A stretch of DNA of 64,000 nt from Treponema sp. (GCA_017446265.1 JAFSRD010000041.1:1-64000); one strand, 5' to 3'. Counted from the stretch's first letter, positions 50,702-61,028 are shown. The notes: a model not told the origin generated them from the sequence alone. Translations and numbers: made by a program.

Positions 50702-51406
50702 ATGAAACGATGTATCGCAATAATGATTTTGGCAGTGTTTTCTTTTTCGCTGCTTTCGTGCTCCGTCTTAAAAAAAATAGAAGACACTCCGAGGACAATT
50801 ACAGTAAGTGGCACGGGAACAGTGAGCGCACAACCAGATAAAGCGTCTATCGTTGTTTCTGTCGTCACGCAGGACTGGGTTGCAAAAACAGCAGCGGATT
50901 TAAACGCAGAGATTATGACGCGCGTACAAGAGGCCGTCATTGCAGCGGGAGTAAGCGCAAGCAACATAACGACGACGAATTACAATATTTCACGGCAAGA
51001 TACGTGGCAAAACGGCAGGCAAATTCCTGGCCGCTACCAAGTGCGCAACAGCATGAAAATCGTTGTGCACAATACAGAACTTGCAAGTCCTGTCATAGAC
51101 ACTGCTATTGCAGCAGGTGCAAATGAGCTTACGTCGCTCACGTTTTCCGTAAAAGATGACGCTGCCCTTGTGCGACAAGCGCGGACGCTCGCCGTTCAGG
51201 ATGCACAGGATACAGCATCGCTTCTTGCAGGAGCAAGCGGCTGCAAAATTGGACAAGTAGTGTCTATTCAAGAAAACTACGACACCTACGGCGCGATGAA
51301 CCGTGTGAGCAACACTGCTTTTGCAAAGTTAGATGCGGCAACTCCTGTTTCCGCAGGGAACATAGAAGTAAGCGCATCTGTTGCAATCACATATGCGTTG
51401 CAATAA
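50702..51406 (+). CDS. SIMPL (DUF541) domain lipoprotein
   Basis: 234 residues with a lipoprotein signal (MKRCIAIMILAVFSFSLLSC). The mature protein is one SIMPL domain: ITVSGTGTVSAQPDKASIVV at its start, then VQEAVIAAGVSASNITTTNYN, VDDALV-like and GNIEVSASVAITYAL at the end. The family is periplasmic or outer-membrane; some members are linked to oxidative stress, though the biochemical role is not settled. AGGAGG just upstream fixes ATG 50702. It sits between the smc-lipoprotein cluster and serS. Confidence 0.9.
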   Translation: MKRCIAIMILAVFSFSLLSCSVLKKIEDTPRTITVSGTGTVSAQPDKASIVVSVVTQDWVAKTAADLNAEIMTRVQEAVIAAGVSASNITTTNYNISRQDTWQNGRQIPGRYQVRNSMKIVVHNTELASPVIDTAIAAGANELTSLTFSVKDDAALVRQARTLAVQDAQDTASLLAGASGCKIGQVVSIQENYDTYGAMNRVSNTAFAKLDAATPVSAGNIEVSASVAITYALQ

Positions 51407-51435
51407 CGTTTGCCGCGGACAGCTAGGACACTAAT

Positions 51436-52734
51436 ATGCTTGATTACAAATTTATTAAAGACAATCTTGACGTGGTAAAGCAAAACATCAAAAACCGCAA
51501 TATGAGCGCAGATGCAGACGCAGTTGTACAGCTGTACGATAAGCGCACCTCTCTCGTAACGCAGCTCCAAAGTTTCCAGCAAAAACGCAACGAAAACGCC
51601 AACGCAATGAAAAGCAAAATAAATGACGCGGTGCGAAAAACGCTCATTGAAGCAGGCAAGCAGCTCAAAGACGATATTGCCGCAGCAGAAAAAGAACTTT
51701 CACAAACAGAAAGCGCGCTTGAAGAAGCAGCGCGCAAAATCCCAAACATGGCGCATCCAAAAGCTCCCATAGGAAAAGTTGATTCAGAAAATCTTGAAGT
51801 AAAAAAAGTGGGAAATGTGCGCTCGTTTTCGTTCAAGCCGAAAGACCATGTTGCACTCGGCGAAGCGCTTGACATCATAGACTTTGAGAGGGGTACAAAA
51901 GTTTCAGGACAAAAATTTTATTATCTTAAAAACGAAGCAGTGTTTCTTGAGCAAGCACTCATCATGTACGCGCTCAACATATTGCGCAAGCACGGCTTTA
52001 CGCCGTTTATCACGCCGGACCTTGCAAAGCAGGAAGTTTTGCAAGGCATAGGATTCAATCCTCGCGGCAATGAGTCAAACGTATATTGCATAGAAGACGA
52101 AAACACGTGCCTCGTGGCAACAGCGGAAATCACGCTCGGCGGCTATCATTCAGGGGAAATACTCGAAAAATCAAAACTGCCGCTTTTGTACTGCGGACTT
52201 TCGCACTGCTTCAGGCGTGAAGCAGGTGCAGCAGGCCACTTTAGCAAAGGCTTGTACCGCGTACATCAATTTGATAAAGTGGAAATGTTCGTGTACTGCC
52301 TGCCAGAGCAGTCTGACGAGTTGCACGAAAAGTTGCGTCAAATTGAAGAAGAAATTTTTTCAGGGCTGGGCATTCCTTTCCGCGTCGTTGACACGTGCAC
52401 GGGCGATTTGGGTGCGCCCGCATATCGCAAATGGGACTTGGAAGCGTGGATGCCTGGAAGAAGCGATGAAGCGCATCCAGCAGGTGACTGGGGCGAAGTT
52501 ACTTCCACGTCAAACTGCACGGACTATCAAGCGCGCAGGCTCGGCGTAAAATATAAAGATGACGACGGCAAAAATAAATTCGTGCACATGCTAAACGGAA
52601 CAGCTATTGCAGTTGGGCGCGCCATGCTCGCCATTCTCGAAAATTATCAAAACGAGGACGGATCCGTCACTATTCCCGATGCGCTCAAGCAGTTGTGCGG
52701 GTTTGATAAGATTGCACCAAAACACGAGGTATAA
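51436..52734 (+). CDS. serS: Seryl-tRNA synthetase
   Basis: Charges tRNA-Ser. 432 residues: the N-terminal tRNA-binding coiled-coil arm (about 30-105, LVTQLQSFQQKRNENANAMK), then class II motifs: motif 2 as CGLSHCFRREAGAAG, HQFDKVEMF, and motif 3 as MLNGTAIAVGRAMLAILENY. All catalytic regions appear intact. The next gene follows after three bases. Confidence 0.97.
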   Translation: MLDYKFIKDNLDVVKQNIKNRNMSADADAVVQLYDKRTSLVTQLQSFQQKRNENANAMKSKINDAVRKTLIEAGKQLKDDIAAAEKELSQTESALEEAARKIPNMAHPKAPIGKVDSENLEVKKVGNVRSFSFKPKDHVALGEALDIIDFERGTKVSGQKFYYLKNEAVFLEQALIMYALNILRKHGFTPFITPDLAKQEVLQGIGFNPRGNESNVYCIEDENTCLVATAEITLGGYHSGEILEKSKLPLLYCGLSHCFRREAGAAGHFSKGLYRVHQFDKVEMFVYCLPEQSDELHEKLRQIEEEIFSGLGIPFRVVDTCTGDLGAPAYRKWDLEAWMPGRSDEAHPAGDWGEVTSTSNCTDYQARRLGVKYKDDDGKNKFVHMLNGTAIAVGRAMLAILENYQNEDGSVTIPDALKQLCGFDKIAPKHEV

Positions 52735-52737
52735 AAA

Positions 52738-53886
52738 ATGACTGGACGCGAGCCGATTGCACACCAAATTGCATATTTGCTAATATTCATTGCAACAGTT
52801 TTGCTCTTTACCGTACTGAAGATAACTGCCGATGTTATCATTCCAGTGCTCATTGCAATCATGCTCTCGTTTGTCATGCTTCCCATTGTGCGCGGCATGA
52901 AAAAAATCCGCGTGCCGTGGGCGCTCGCTGTTATAGTTGTTACATTGTTTGTTATTATTTTTATCGTTGTTGTCGGCACGCTCATAGCCATTAGCTTAAA
53001 AGCGATAATAGAGCAATATCCAAAATATGAGCTCAAATTTCTTTCAATTTATGAATTTTTTGCAAACCGTCTCAATCTCCATTTTGATGCAGAAAAAAAT
53101 TTTTTTTATAATATCCAAACCGCATTTGGCGATCAAATAAATATTGGCGCATTTTTGCGTCGCGCAATGATTTCCATCTCTACAAACATGATAAGCATTG
53201 TCAGAATAATCATGGTCATCATCTTAATGTTTGCATTTCTCCTCATAGAGATGAGCATTACCAGTGAAAAGCTCAAAGACGCGTTTACCGATGGATACAT
53301 GAAAGGACGCATGCTCGGCATGATAAAACACATCATGATTCAAGTGATGAGATTCCTCTCCATAAAATTTTTCATCTCGCTTGCAACAGGTTTGCTCGTC
53401 TACGGCGAATCAAAAATTGTTAAACTTGATTTTGCAGTCGTGTGGGCATTTCTCGCATTCATATTAAATTTCATACCGACGTTTGGGTCAATCGTTTCTG
53501 TTATAGCAACTTCCACATTCGCGTTGCTGCAATTTTTTCCGCACCCTGCGCCCATCATGTTTGTCCTTTTAAGTACAACGCTCACCAACATGATGCTCGG
53601 CAACATCGTTGAGCCGCGCATTCAGGGTCATAATTTGGGCATTTCGCCGTTTGTCATTCTCGTAATGCTTTCGCTCTGGGGCTGGATGTGGGGATTCATG
53701 GGCATGATTATGGCAGTGCCGCTCACTGTCGTCATCAAAATCATATGCGAAAATGTGCCGCTGCTCCATCCTGTTGCAATTCTACTTGGAAACAGGCCGC
53801 AGGACACGCGTAAAGAATTTGATGCATACGATAAAATGCAGGAAACTGACAACGGCACAGCATTATCGTCAGAACAGCCGCAATAA
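52738..53886 (+). CDS. AI-2E family (PerM-like) membrane protein
   Basis: 382 residues with about seven to eight membrane helices: a pair at 12-55, one at 60-85, a soluble loop, then 140-170 and a C-terminal bundle with the family signature FILNFIPTFGSIVSVIATS, NMMLGNIVEPRIQGHNLGISPFVIL and SLWGWMWGFMGMIMAVPL. Members export small molecules or Na+; substrate cannot be predicted here. Coupled to serS by a three-base gap. Confidence 0.93.
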   Translation: MTGREPIAHQIAYLLIFIATVLLFTVLKITADVIIPVLIAIMLSFVMLPIVRGMKKIRVPWALAVIVVTLFVIIFIVVVGTLIAISLKAIIEQYPKYELKFLSIYEFFANRLNLHFDAEKNFFYNIQTAFGDQINIGAFLRRAMISISTNMISIVRIIMVIILMFAFLLIEMSITSEKLKDAFTDGYMKGRMLGMIKHIMIQVMRFLSIKFFISLATGLLVYGESKIVKLDFAVVWAFLAFILNFIPTFGSIVSVIATSTFALLQFFPHPAPIMFVLLSTTLTNMMLGNIVEPRIQGHNLGISPFVILVMLSLWGWMWGFMGMIMAVPLTVVIKIICENVPLLHPVAILLGNRPQDTRKEFDAYDKMQETDNGTALSSEQPQ

Positions 53887-53919
53887 AAGTCGCCTCTTGC
53901 ACAACTTGCGCGCAATAGC

Positions 53920-54852
53920 TTACACAAACAGTTGCTTTGTCGCTTTCTCGTATATAAAACGCCTGTCTTCTTCCTGCATTGACGTATACACGCAATCAGC
54001 GCACGCGCGGGTGCCGTCATTGCTACGATAGATTTTTGCAAGCGCGCATGTAGCAATCACTTCTCTACTTACGACAGGACCAGTTTTCAATGAAAACGAC
54101 ATTTTTAGCGCATACTCCGTTCCTGCTGCAAACGGAAAATGAATGTTGTCGCTTCCAAGCACAATGCGTTCATGGTCAACATATAAAATGGCAAGTGGCT
54201 TTACGCGCCCTTCAAGCTGCTCAATTTTTGTTGTCTTTTCGGTCAAGTAACGGCATATCGATATAAGTTGCAGTCCATTGCCAGCGTTTTTTTCTTTTTT
54301 TGCTTCCGCAACAAATTGCTCAAGATATTTTTTTGCCTCTTGCTGCTCTTCAAACCGAATTGCACTCCACACAGGACGTGCAAAAAGCTCGTATCCGTTA
54401 CATGGCACGCAGTCAAAATTGACAACAGCTTTGTTGCTGCACGAATAAAACACCGACGCAAAAAAATCATACTCCTGCTTTGCTTCAACATCTTGTATGC
54501 GCCGTATCGCTTCGGGAATGACGAGCGCAAGTCCGTATTTTGACGAGCGCATCTCTGTGGTGAAAAAAAGCCCTACGCTATTGAAGTAAAATTCAACACG
54601 CACATATTTTCCTGCAAAACCTAAAACAGATTGCGGCGGATTTTTTAACAAAATGATTCCTTTATCGCTCACAGTGATTTGTTCTGCTTTTAGAGCAACA
54701 GGAAATACAGCAGATGATACAGGCTTTATTTTTTCGTCTTCCGATACAGCATGATTTTTTTCTATAGGAGTTACGGTTACAGGCACGTTGCCGTCAATCA
54801 AATACTGGAGTACGAGTTGCCGCTCAATTCCCGTCAAATCTTTAGTCTCCAT
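53920..54852 (-). CDS. Putative PilZ-like two-domain protein
   Basis: 310 residues, no signal peptide. The N-terminal 110 residues (LQYLIDGNVPVTVTP, ITVSDKGIILLKNPPQSVLG) resemble the flagellar-brake/YcgR-type N-domain. The C-terminal 80 residues (IATCALAKIYRSNDGTRACAD, then MQEEDRRFIYEKATKQLF) resemble a PilZ barrel end. However the cyclic-di-GMP RxxxR and D/NxSxxG residues are not clearly present, so nucleotide binding is doubtful. Start ATG 54852 is preferred because GGAG lies 8 bases upstream. It overlaps the preceding lipoprotein gene by 11 bases. Confidence 0.6.
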   Translation of the reverse strand: METKDLTGIERQLVLQYLIDGNVPVTVTPIEKNHAVSEDEKIKPVSSAVFPVALKAEQITVSDKGIILLKNPPQSVLGFAGKYVRVEFYFNSVGLFFTTEMRSSKYGLALVIPEAIRRIQDVEAKQEYDFFASVFYSCSNKAVVNFDCVPCNGYELFARPVWSAIRFEEQQEAKKYLEQFVAEAKKEKNAGNGLQLISICRYLTEKTTKIEQLEGRVKPLAILYVDHERIVLGSDNIHFPFAAGTEYALKMSFSLKTGPVVSREVIATCALAKIYRSNDGTRACADCVYTSMQEEDRRFIYEKATKQLFV

Positions 54853-55513
54853 GTGCATGTCTCCATTTTATTATTTCTATTTGATTGATTTTATATTCAC
54901 CCGCCTCATTTTCAAAACAGAGCGACACATCAATGCCGCCGAGCGCATATTCAAACCGCACGGGAATTTCAGAGCCGTCTTCGCTTATAAATGGCGCACC
55001 ATATAGCACTGTTGTAAAAAGCGGATTTTTTTCAGAGTGTTCAGGCAACTCGCTTCCAAAAAACTGCTTCCACCCTGTCTGCATGTCATCAATAAAAAAA
55101 ACGTATGAGTAAAGGCAGCCGTCCGCTATGTTTTCAGCGGCACTTTGCCCATGCAAAATTGCCTGCACAAATGAATCGAGGACAGCGCGCATTTCAGGGA
55201 AAATAAGCGATGTATCAAGACTGCCAAAATCATTCAAGAACGGAAACACTTCTTCATAATTTGAAGCTGCCGCAACGACTGTTTGTGGCGTGAGTTTTAC
55301 AGAAGCTGCAACACCATCTTTTGATGCAATATTTTGCGCAAGGCGTACAGCTTCAAGTTCGCGCGTCCACGGTGTTTCTGCATCACGTCCATCAGCTCTT
55401 GCACGGAGCGTTTCTGACGCATCAGGCAAAATAACGCTACGATTATCTGCACAGGAAGCAAACAGCAATGAGAAAATAAAAAATGCCATGCACGCGTTCA
55501 TATTGCACCGCAT
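54842..55513 (-). CDS. Putative lipoprotein of unknown function
   Basis: 223 residues with a lipoprotein signal MNACMAFFIFSLLFASC. The mature region contains a helical segment (WTRELEAVRLAQNIASKDG) and a later beta-rich part, YGAPFISEDGSEIPVRFEYALGGIDVSLCFENEAGEYKI, which suggests an NTF2-like or lipocalin-like end. I know no family. The start is uncertain among in-frame ATGs at 55513 and 55501; none has a ribosome site. Coupled to the PilZ-like gene. Confidence 0.7.
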   Translation of the reverse strand: MRCNMNACMAFFIFSLLFASCADNRSVILPDASETLRARADGRDAETPWTRELEAVRLAQNIASKDGVAASVKLTPQTVVAAASNYEEVFPFLNDFGSLDTSLIFPEMRAVLDSFVQAILHGQSAAENIADGCLYSYVFFIDDMQTGWKQFFGSELPEHSEKNPLFTTVLYGAPFISEDGSEIPVRFEYALGGIDVSLCFENEAGEYKINQIEIIKWRHAHGD

Positions 55514-55614
55514 GCAACAAGTATACTGCAATTTACAAAAAAAATACAGTATGCGAATTGAACACGCGCAAAAAATATGATAAAATACAACCACTTTCAT
55601 GCAACGAGGATTAT

Positions 55615-57639
55615 ATGCCGCTTACACTTACAGAAAAAATTTTACAAGCGCATATTGTTAAAGAAGCATGCGCAGACACGCAGTTTACGCACGGAGAGCC
55701 AATAGCACGCGGAAGTGATATTGCCATTAAAATAGACCAGACGCTCACGCAAGACGCAACGGGCACCATGACATATTTGCAGTTTGAGACAATTGGCGTG
55801 CCGCGCGTAAAGACTGAAGTTTCCGTTTCGTATGTTGACCACAATACGCTGCAAACAGATTACAAAAACATGGACGACCACCGCTACCTCCAGAGCGCGG
55901 CAGCAAAATACGGCTTGTATTTTTCGAGAGCAGGAAACGGCATTTGCCATCAAGTGCATTTGGAGCATTTTGGAAAGCCGGGTAAAACGCTTTTAGGAAG
56001 CGACAGCCATACGCCAACAGGCGGCGGCATAGGCATGATTGCAATAGGAGCAGGAGGCCTTGATGTTGCTGTCGCAATGGCAGGAGGCGCGTTTCACCTT
56101 GCAATGCCGCGTGTCATAGGCGTGCAACTCACCGGCAAATTGCGAAAAGGAGTGAGTGCAAAAGACGTTATTCTCGAAGTGCTGCGCCGTGAAACAGTAA
56201 AAGGAGGCGTCGGCAGCGTATACGAATATTTTGGTTCGGGCGTTTCTACGCTCACCGTTCCGCAACGCGCCACAATCACAAACATGGGAGCGGAGCTTGG
56301 CGCTACGTGCTCAATTTTTCCATCCGATGAAAAAACAAAATCATTTCTTGCAGCCATGGGACGCGCAAAAGACTGGTCAAAGCAGGAAGCAGATGTGGGC
56401 GCTGAATACGACAAAATAGTGCAAATAGATTTATCAAAACTTTCTGCGCTTGCCGCAAAACCGCATTCACCCGATTCGATAGAAAGCGTAAAAAATCTTT
56501 CGGGCAAAAAAGTAACGCAAGTTGTAATCGGCTCATGCACGAACAGCTCTCTCGACGACTTGGAAACAGTTGCAGCAATTGTCAAAGGCAAGCATATTGC
56601 GCCAGACGTAGAAGCAGGCATTGCACCCGGAAGCCGCGCCACACTTATGATGGCAGAAAAAGCGGGCATACTCGGCACGCTCATAGCAGCAGGATTCCGC
56701 ATTCTTGAAAGCGCGTGCGGACCATGCATAGGCATGGGATTTGCACCTAACAGCGAAGGCGTTTCACTTCGCACATTCAACAGAAATTTTAAAGGACGAA
56801 GCGGCACATCAGACGCGCATGTGTATCTTGTTTCTCCTGAAACAGCTGCGGCATCTGCAATTAGCGGAGTCATCGCAGAAGCAGAAACGCTTTCATATGC
56901 GGACAAAGGTTACGTGCATGGAAGCCGCGTGAGCATGCTTGACGGCTGCGACGAACGCCTTGCGGCAAAAGATATTAAAAAAATAGCAAAAGACGAAGGC
57001 ATGATCATTCCACCACTTGACGAACGTGAAGCTCAAAATGTTGCAATTGTGCGCGGTCCAAACATAAAAGAATGTCCGTCTTCGCCGCCATGTGCTTCCT
57101 CGCTCAAACTTCCTGTTTTGCTAAAAACGCACGATAACGTTTCTACAGACGACATCATGCCTGCGGGAACAAAAGTGTTGCCATACCGCTCGAACATCCC
57201 TGAAATAAGCAAATTCACATTTTCAAGGCTTGACGAATCGTTTTATGCGCGGGCAGCGGCAACAGCGTTTTCAGGTTGCATTGTTGTGGGGGGTGAAAAT
57301 TATGGGCAGGGCTCGTCGCGAGAGCATGCCGCACTCGGCCCCATGTATCTTGGCGTGCGCGCAGTTCTTACGAAGAGTTTTGCACGAATCCACAAGGCAA
57401 ATCTTATCAACTACGGAATTATTCCACTTGAATTTACAAATTCTTCAGATTATGATATAATACAGCAAGGCGATACTGTTGAGTTGACAAATATTGTACA
57501 AGCACTGAAAACCGGGTGCGCGTTTACGCTCACGGTAAATGGAAGCATAATATCATGTTGTAATGATTTGAGCAAACGGAACCGAGCGATTCTACTTTCA
57601 GGAGGACTCGCGTCATATACTCGCAAGGGTGGGAATTGA
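55615..57639 (+). CDS. acn: Aconitate hydratase (AcnA-related, homoaconitase-like length)
   Basis: Isomerises citrate and isocitrate through cis-aconitate using a [4Fe-4S] cluster. 674 residues: LLGSDSHTPTGGGIGMIAIGA near 120, cluster cysteines C308 (IGSCTNSS), C368 and C371 (ACGPCIGMG), and the C-terminal swivel domain with ENYGQGSSREHAALGP and KSFARIHKANLINYG. The single-chain, 650-680-residue form is common in anaerobes. ATG 55615 has an ACGAGGA ribosome site. No other citric-acid-cycle gene is in the window, so a role in making 2-oxoglutarate for glutamate is a plausible guess only. Confidence 0.93.
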   Translation: MPLTLTEKILQAHIVKEACADTQFTHGEPIARGSDIAIKIDQTLTQDATGTMTYLQFETIGVPRVKTEVSVSYVDHNTLQTDYKNMDDHRYLQSAAAKYGLYFSRAGNGICHQVHLEHFGKPGKTLLGSDSHTPTGGGIGMIAIGAGGLDVAVAMAGGAFHLAMPRVIGVQLTGKLRKGVSAKDVILEVLRRETVKGGVGSVYEYFGSGVSTLTVPQRATITNMGAELGATCSIFPSDEKTKSFLAAMGRAKDWSKQEADVGAEYDKIVQIDLSKLSALAAKPHSPDSIESVKNLSGKKVTQVVIGSCTNSSLDDLETVAAIVKGKHIAPDVEAGIAPGSRATLMMAEKAGILGTLIAAGFRILESACGPCIGMGFAPNSEGVSLRTFNRNFKGRSGTSDAHVYLVSPETAAASAISGVIAEAETLSYADKGYVHGSRVSMLDGCDERLAAKDIKKIAKDEGMIIPPLDEREAQNVAIVRGPNIKECPSSPPCASSLKLPVLLKTHDNVSTDDIMPAGTKVLPYRSNIPEISKFTFSRLDESFYARAAATAFSGCIVVGGENYGQGSSREHAALGPMYLGVRAVLTKSFARIHKANLINYGIIPLEFTNSSDYDIIQQGDTVELTNIVQALKTGCAFTLTVNGSIISCCNDLSKRNRAILLSGGLASYTRKGGN

Positions 57640-57696
57640 CAGATAATTAAAAAATGCGCGTTTAAAATATCGTCGCACATTGCAAGGGGTATGCAT

Positions 57697-58407
57697 ATGA
57701 AAGTCCATAATTTAATGGAAGAATTTGTAGCTGAACGTGTAAATCTTTTATATGACCAATTAAAAGAAGAAAATCCTTCGTGGCTTACATGCCAATGTGA
57801 AGATTGCCGTACAAACGCGATGGGGTATGTCTTAAATCACATACAGCCGTATTACGTAGTTTCTGAACGTGGCATTTCACATGCAGTAAGCGACATAGAC
57901 AAAAATCAAATTCGTGCGGATATTGATGCGCTTGCACTTGAAGCAATCCGTACTATCAATGCATTCAAACGCCCGTATCACCAAGAAATGAAGCAACAGC
58001 ATGCTGCAAAAAAACAACCGTCGTTCAACTTTCCAATTTTTGTTGGCTCTGTTTACGATGGAGCAACATTCAAGCCGCTGCCAAATGCAACCGTTACGCT
58101 CAAGCACGAAAACAAAATAATCGACATGCTTGACAAAACATGGTCAAATCCATGCAACACATACGCTTCGACAAAGGGCGTATACTCATTTTGGGTAAAG
58201 TCATTAACTGCACATAACGCAAACGAAAACAATATTTTCACTTTTACTATAGAAGTGACGGCAGAAGATTACATACCCATAAACTATGCGTTCAACGTAC
58301 CGCTTGTAAGCGAAGACGAACAAAAAAATATCATAAGCTCATCGTATTCGCTCAAAATACAAGACTTATTCTTGTTCCATAAAGACGTAGAAAATCCAAT
58401 GGAATAA
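57697..58407 (+). CDS. ComFB-domain protein with C-terminal beta-sandwich
   Basis: 236 residues. The first 95 are a ComFB domain: VHNLMEEFVAERVNLLYDQL, the cysteine cluster CQCEDCRTNAMGYVLNHIQP and YYVVSERGISH. In other bacteria ComFB proteins are reported to bind cyclic dinucleotides. A basic linker (KQQHAAKKQ) leads to a second domain from about 108, FVGSVYDGATFKPLPNATVT and TKGVYSFWVKS, resembling carboxypeptidase-regulatory-like or transthyretin-like sandwiches. No signal peptide. Start ATG 57697 has AAGGGG 9 bases upstream; ATG 57691 is an alternative. The combination suggests a signalling module that binds a partner through the sandwich. Confidence 0.85.
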   Translation: MKVHNLMEEFVAERVNLLYDQLKEENPSWLTCQCEDCRTNAMGYVLNHIQPYYVVSERGISHAVSDIDKNQIRADIDALALEAIRTINAFKRPYHQEMKQQHAAKKQPSFNFPIFVGSVYDGATFKPLPNATVTLKHENKIIDMLDKTWSNPCNTYASTKGVYSFWVKSLTAHNANENNIFTFTIEVTAEDYIPINYAFNVPLVSEDEQKNIISSSYSLKIQDLFLFHKDVENPME

Positions 58408-58416
58408 GCAAAGTCA

Positions 58417-58440
58417 CCGCGCTAGTTTAGCGGCGTTTTA
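58417..58440 (+). terminator. Possible weak terminator after the ComFB gene
   Basis: CGCTA, GTT, TAGCG followed by GCGTTTTA. A five-base stem and a short T run, 10 bases after the stop. Weak but well placed. Confidence 0.35.
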
Positions 58441-58452
58441 CACATTCTTAAA

Positions 58453-58568
58453 AGGTGTTGCACTCAGGCGTAACGCCCTTTACTTCAACGAAGCGTCGGG
58501 GCATACGCCAGTCGCGTAAGCGACGAGTCAAATAATTTCCTTACAGTTTGCATCACAAAGTGATACAT
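58453..58568 (-). repeat. Dispersed repeat, copy A (minus orientation)
   Basis: Read on the minus strand it gives GTATCACTTTGTGATGC, then AACTGTAAGGAAATTATTT, ACTCGTCGCTTAC, GCGACTGGCGTATGCCCC and GACGCTTCGTTGAAG. The same blocks occur on the plus strand at 61101-61236, there with a 20-base hairpin inserted. It lies between the ComFB gene and dciA. Confidence 0.8.
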
Positions 58569-58722
58569 TCACCACTCGGCACGAATAAAAATGCGGCAAC
58601 CGTTCACATGCGAAAATAGTTTACACCGCTAAAAATTGATTTCTGTAGATTGCAGTAAATGCAATTGCATGGCGGAAAAAGCAAAAATGTGTTATACTAC
58701 TTATGCATTTAGGGAGGTTTGC

Positions 58723-59247
58723 ATGAGCGACGACGCACACATAATCTCTGCAGCAGACATGATAATGCACGTGTTTTCACGTCTTGATAAAAATAGCCTT
58801 GAACAAAGCAACAAGTTGTTTGGTTCGTGGCAAACTGTTGTGTCAAAAATAAAATCTCAAGAACGCACCTATGGCGAGCAACTTGTTGCACACACTGAGC
58901 CGCTCGACTTAAAAAACGGCGTTTTGCTCGTTGAAGCAGACCATCCCGGTTGGATTCAGATTTTGCAATTATACTCAAATTTTATTATTACTGGATTGCA
59001 ACATAAAGCTCCAGAGCTTGGCATTACATCGCTTGCATTCAGACTCAAAGGCAGCAACAGTGCGCTTTCATATGACGAGCAGCTTGCATCAGAACAGCAA
59101 AAACTTTCAAAAAAGCTTGACGAGGAAGACAAGCGCGTAAATAACAGGCAAACGCAGGAATGCCGCACTGAAACTGCGTTACCGCAAGAGTTGCAAGAAA
59201 AATTTGCAGAGATGAAAAAACGCGCCCGACAACACGCATCACGTTGA
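58723..59247 (+). CDS. DciA-like (DUF721) protein
   Basis: 174 residues. The N-terminal domain ([28 protein letters not shown], then [20 protein letters not shown]) matches DUF721/DciA, the ancestral helicase-operator that helps load DnaB where DnaC/DnaI is absent. A charged coiled tail follows ([18 protein letters not shown]). Start ATG 58723 has AGGGAGGT ideally placed; TATACT at 58693 is a likely -10. In many spirochaetes the gene is near dnaA-recF; here it stands alone, flanked by a dispersed repeat. Its end overlaps the convergent acyl-CoA synthetase gene by nine bases. Confidence 0.8.
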   Translation: MSDDAHIISAADMIMHVFSRLDKNSLEQSNKLFGSWQTVVSKIKSQERTYGEQLVAHTEPLDLKNGVLLVEADHPGWIQILQLYSNFIITGLQHKAPELGITSLAFRLKGSNSALSYDEQLASEQQKLSKKLDEEDKRVNNRQTQECRTETALPQELQEKFAEMKKRARQHASR

Positions 59248-60951
59248 GATGCGGAACAAATCGTTTCTGTTTGGCGTTTCAGGAGCAGTTCCTTTGTCTT
59301 TTTCGCGAATTTCTACGCGGCGAATTTTTCCGCTTATTGTTTTAGGCAATTCTTTTACGAATTCAACGATACGTGGGTGCTTGTAGCTTGCCGTTTGATT
59401 TTTTACGTAATCTTGCAATTCTATTTCAAGCGATTTGCACGGCTCAAACCCTGCATTGAGGACAATTGTGGCCTTTACGAGCTGACCGCGTTTTTTGTCT
59501 TCTACGCCGGTAACTGCGCATTCAAGCACAGCAGGATGTTTCATTAAAACGCTTTCAACTTCAAACGGACTGATTCTGTAGCCCGCGCTTTTAATAATGT
59601 CATCATTGCGCCCGATAAACCACAAGTAGCCGTCTTTGTCAAAATATGCTGTGTCACCTGTGTGATACAGGCCGCCGTCGAATGCTGCCGCCGTAAGCGA
59701 AAAGTCGCGGTAGTAGCCGGAGAATAATCCAAACGGACGCTCTTTGTCTATGCGTATGACAATTTCACCTTGCTCGCCAGCTTTGCATGTTGCACCTTTT
59801 GGCGAAATGATGTCAACATCATAGCCGGGCGCGGGTTTTCCCATTGAACCGGGCTTTATCTCCATGCCGGGAAAATTTCCAATAATGACAGTAGCCTCTG
59901 TTTGCCCATATGCTTCTGCCATCTTGATTCCTGTCTGCTCAAAAAATTTATTAAACACTTCTGCATTGAGCGCTTCGCCTGCTGTCACGCAGTACTTCAA
60001 ATGTGACAAATCATATTTTTTAAAATCCTGTCGAATTAAATAGCGGTACACAGTCGGCGGCGCGCAAAATGTTGTTACTTTGTAGTGCGCAATTTTTTGC
60101 AGCATTCTGTCTGGCTTGAAGCTCGTCATATCGTATGCGAACACGGCACTTCCTGCAAGCCATTGACCGTACAGCTTGCCCCACACAGCTTTTGCCCAAC
60201 CTGTTTCTGCAATCGTCAAGTGCAGCCCGTTATTGACAACGTTTTGCCAATATTTTGCCGTTACAATGTGACCAAGCGGATAGAGGAAATTGTGTTGCAC
60301 CATCTTCGGATACCCAGACGTTCCCGACGTAAAATAGAGCAGCATAACATCTTCGTTTGTTGGCGCTGCATCTCCTGTAGGATGAGGAAAATCGCTTGAG
60401 CACGATTCATACGCTTTGTGAAAGTTCACCCAAATGCCGCGGTCGCTTCCCACTGTTACGAGCGTTTTTACTGTTGGAGATTCTGCAAGCGATTTTTCGA
60501 TTTCGCTTTGCACTTTTGGTTCGTCAAACGACACAATCATTTTTATCTGCGCCGCATTGTTGCGGTACTCAATATCTTTCACCAAAAGCTGGTCCGTTGC
60601 AGGAATTGCAATTGCGCCAATGCGGTGCAATGCAATGATAAACCACCAGAACTCGTAGCGGCGACGCAAAATGAGCATGACAGAGTCGCCTTTTTTGATG
60701 CCGTGCGCAACAAGAAAATTTGCCGTCTTTTTTGACATTTCTGAAATGTCTGCAAATGTAAACACGCGCTCTTCACCTGAGTCATCGCACCATACAAGCG
60801 CGCGCTTGCCCGGCTCTTCTTGCGCATAGCGGTCAACAACGTCGTATGCAAAATTAAAATTCTCAGGAATCTTGATTTTAAAATGCTTTTTCAAATCTTC
60901 GTAAGAGGAAAAATCTTTGTCGTTTTCGATAAATTCTTTGTACAATACCAT
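59239..60951 (-). CDS. Acyl-CoA synthetase (AMP-forming, medium-chain/acetyl type)
   Basis: Activates a carboxylic acid to its CoA ester through an acyl-adenylate. 570 residues: P-loop [31 protein letters not shown], the adenylate-binding [20 protein letters not shown] and the catalytic Lys near the end in [14 protein letters not shown]. Sequence between is closest to the medium-chain acyl-CoA synthetase and acetyl-CoA synthetase-like branch ([21 protein letters not shown]). The substrate is undefined. It overlaps dciA convergently by nine bases and lies inside a pair of inverted dispersed repeats. Confidence 0.92.
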   Translation of the reverse strand: MVLYKEFIENDKDFSSYEDLKKHFKIKIPENFNFAYDVVDRYAQEEPGKRALVWCDDSGEERVFTFADISEMSKKTANFLVAHGIKKGDSVMLILRRRYEFWWFIIALHRIGAIAIPATDQLLVKDIEYRNNAAQIKMIVSFDEPKVQSEIEKSLAESPTVKTLVTVGSDRGIWVNFHKAYESCSSDFPHPTGDAAPTNEDVMLLYFTSGTSGYPKMVQHNFLYPLGHIVTAKYWQNVVNNGLHLTIAETGWAKAVWGKLYGQWLAGSAVFAYDMTSFKPDRMLQKIAHYKVTTFCAPPTVYRYLIRQDFKKYDLSHLKYCVTAGEALNAEVFNKFFEQTGIKMAEAYGQTEATVIIGNFPGMEIKPGSMGKPAPGYDVDIISPKGATCKAGEQGEIVIRIDKERPFGLFSGYYRDFSLTAAAFDGGLYHTGDTAYFDKDGYLWFIGRNDDIIKSAGYRISPFEVESVLMKHPAVLECAVTGVEDKKRGQLVKATIVLNAGFEPCKSLEIELQDYVKNQTASYKHPRIVEFVKELPKTISGKIRRVEIREKDKGTAPETPNRNDLFRIST

Positions 60952-61028
60952 GATTTTATTATGACATTCTCACGGTATTTGTCAAGCGCAAAAAACAGCC
61001 ATGTTCCAACACGCCTAAAATTTTATTC

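Noticed and set aside
53920-54852. Firm assignment as a cyclic-di-GMP receptor (PilZ)
   Set aside because: The domain layout is suggestive, but the RxxxR and D/NxSxxG residues are not identifiable, so the call is left as PilZ-like only.
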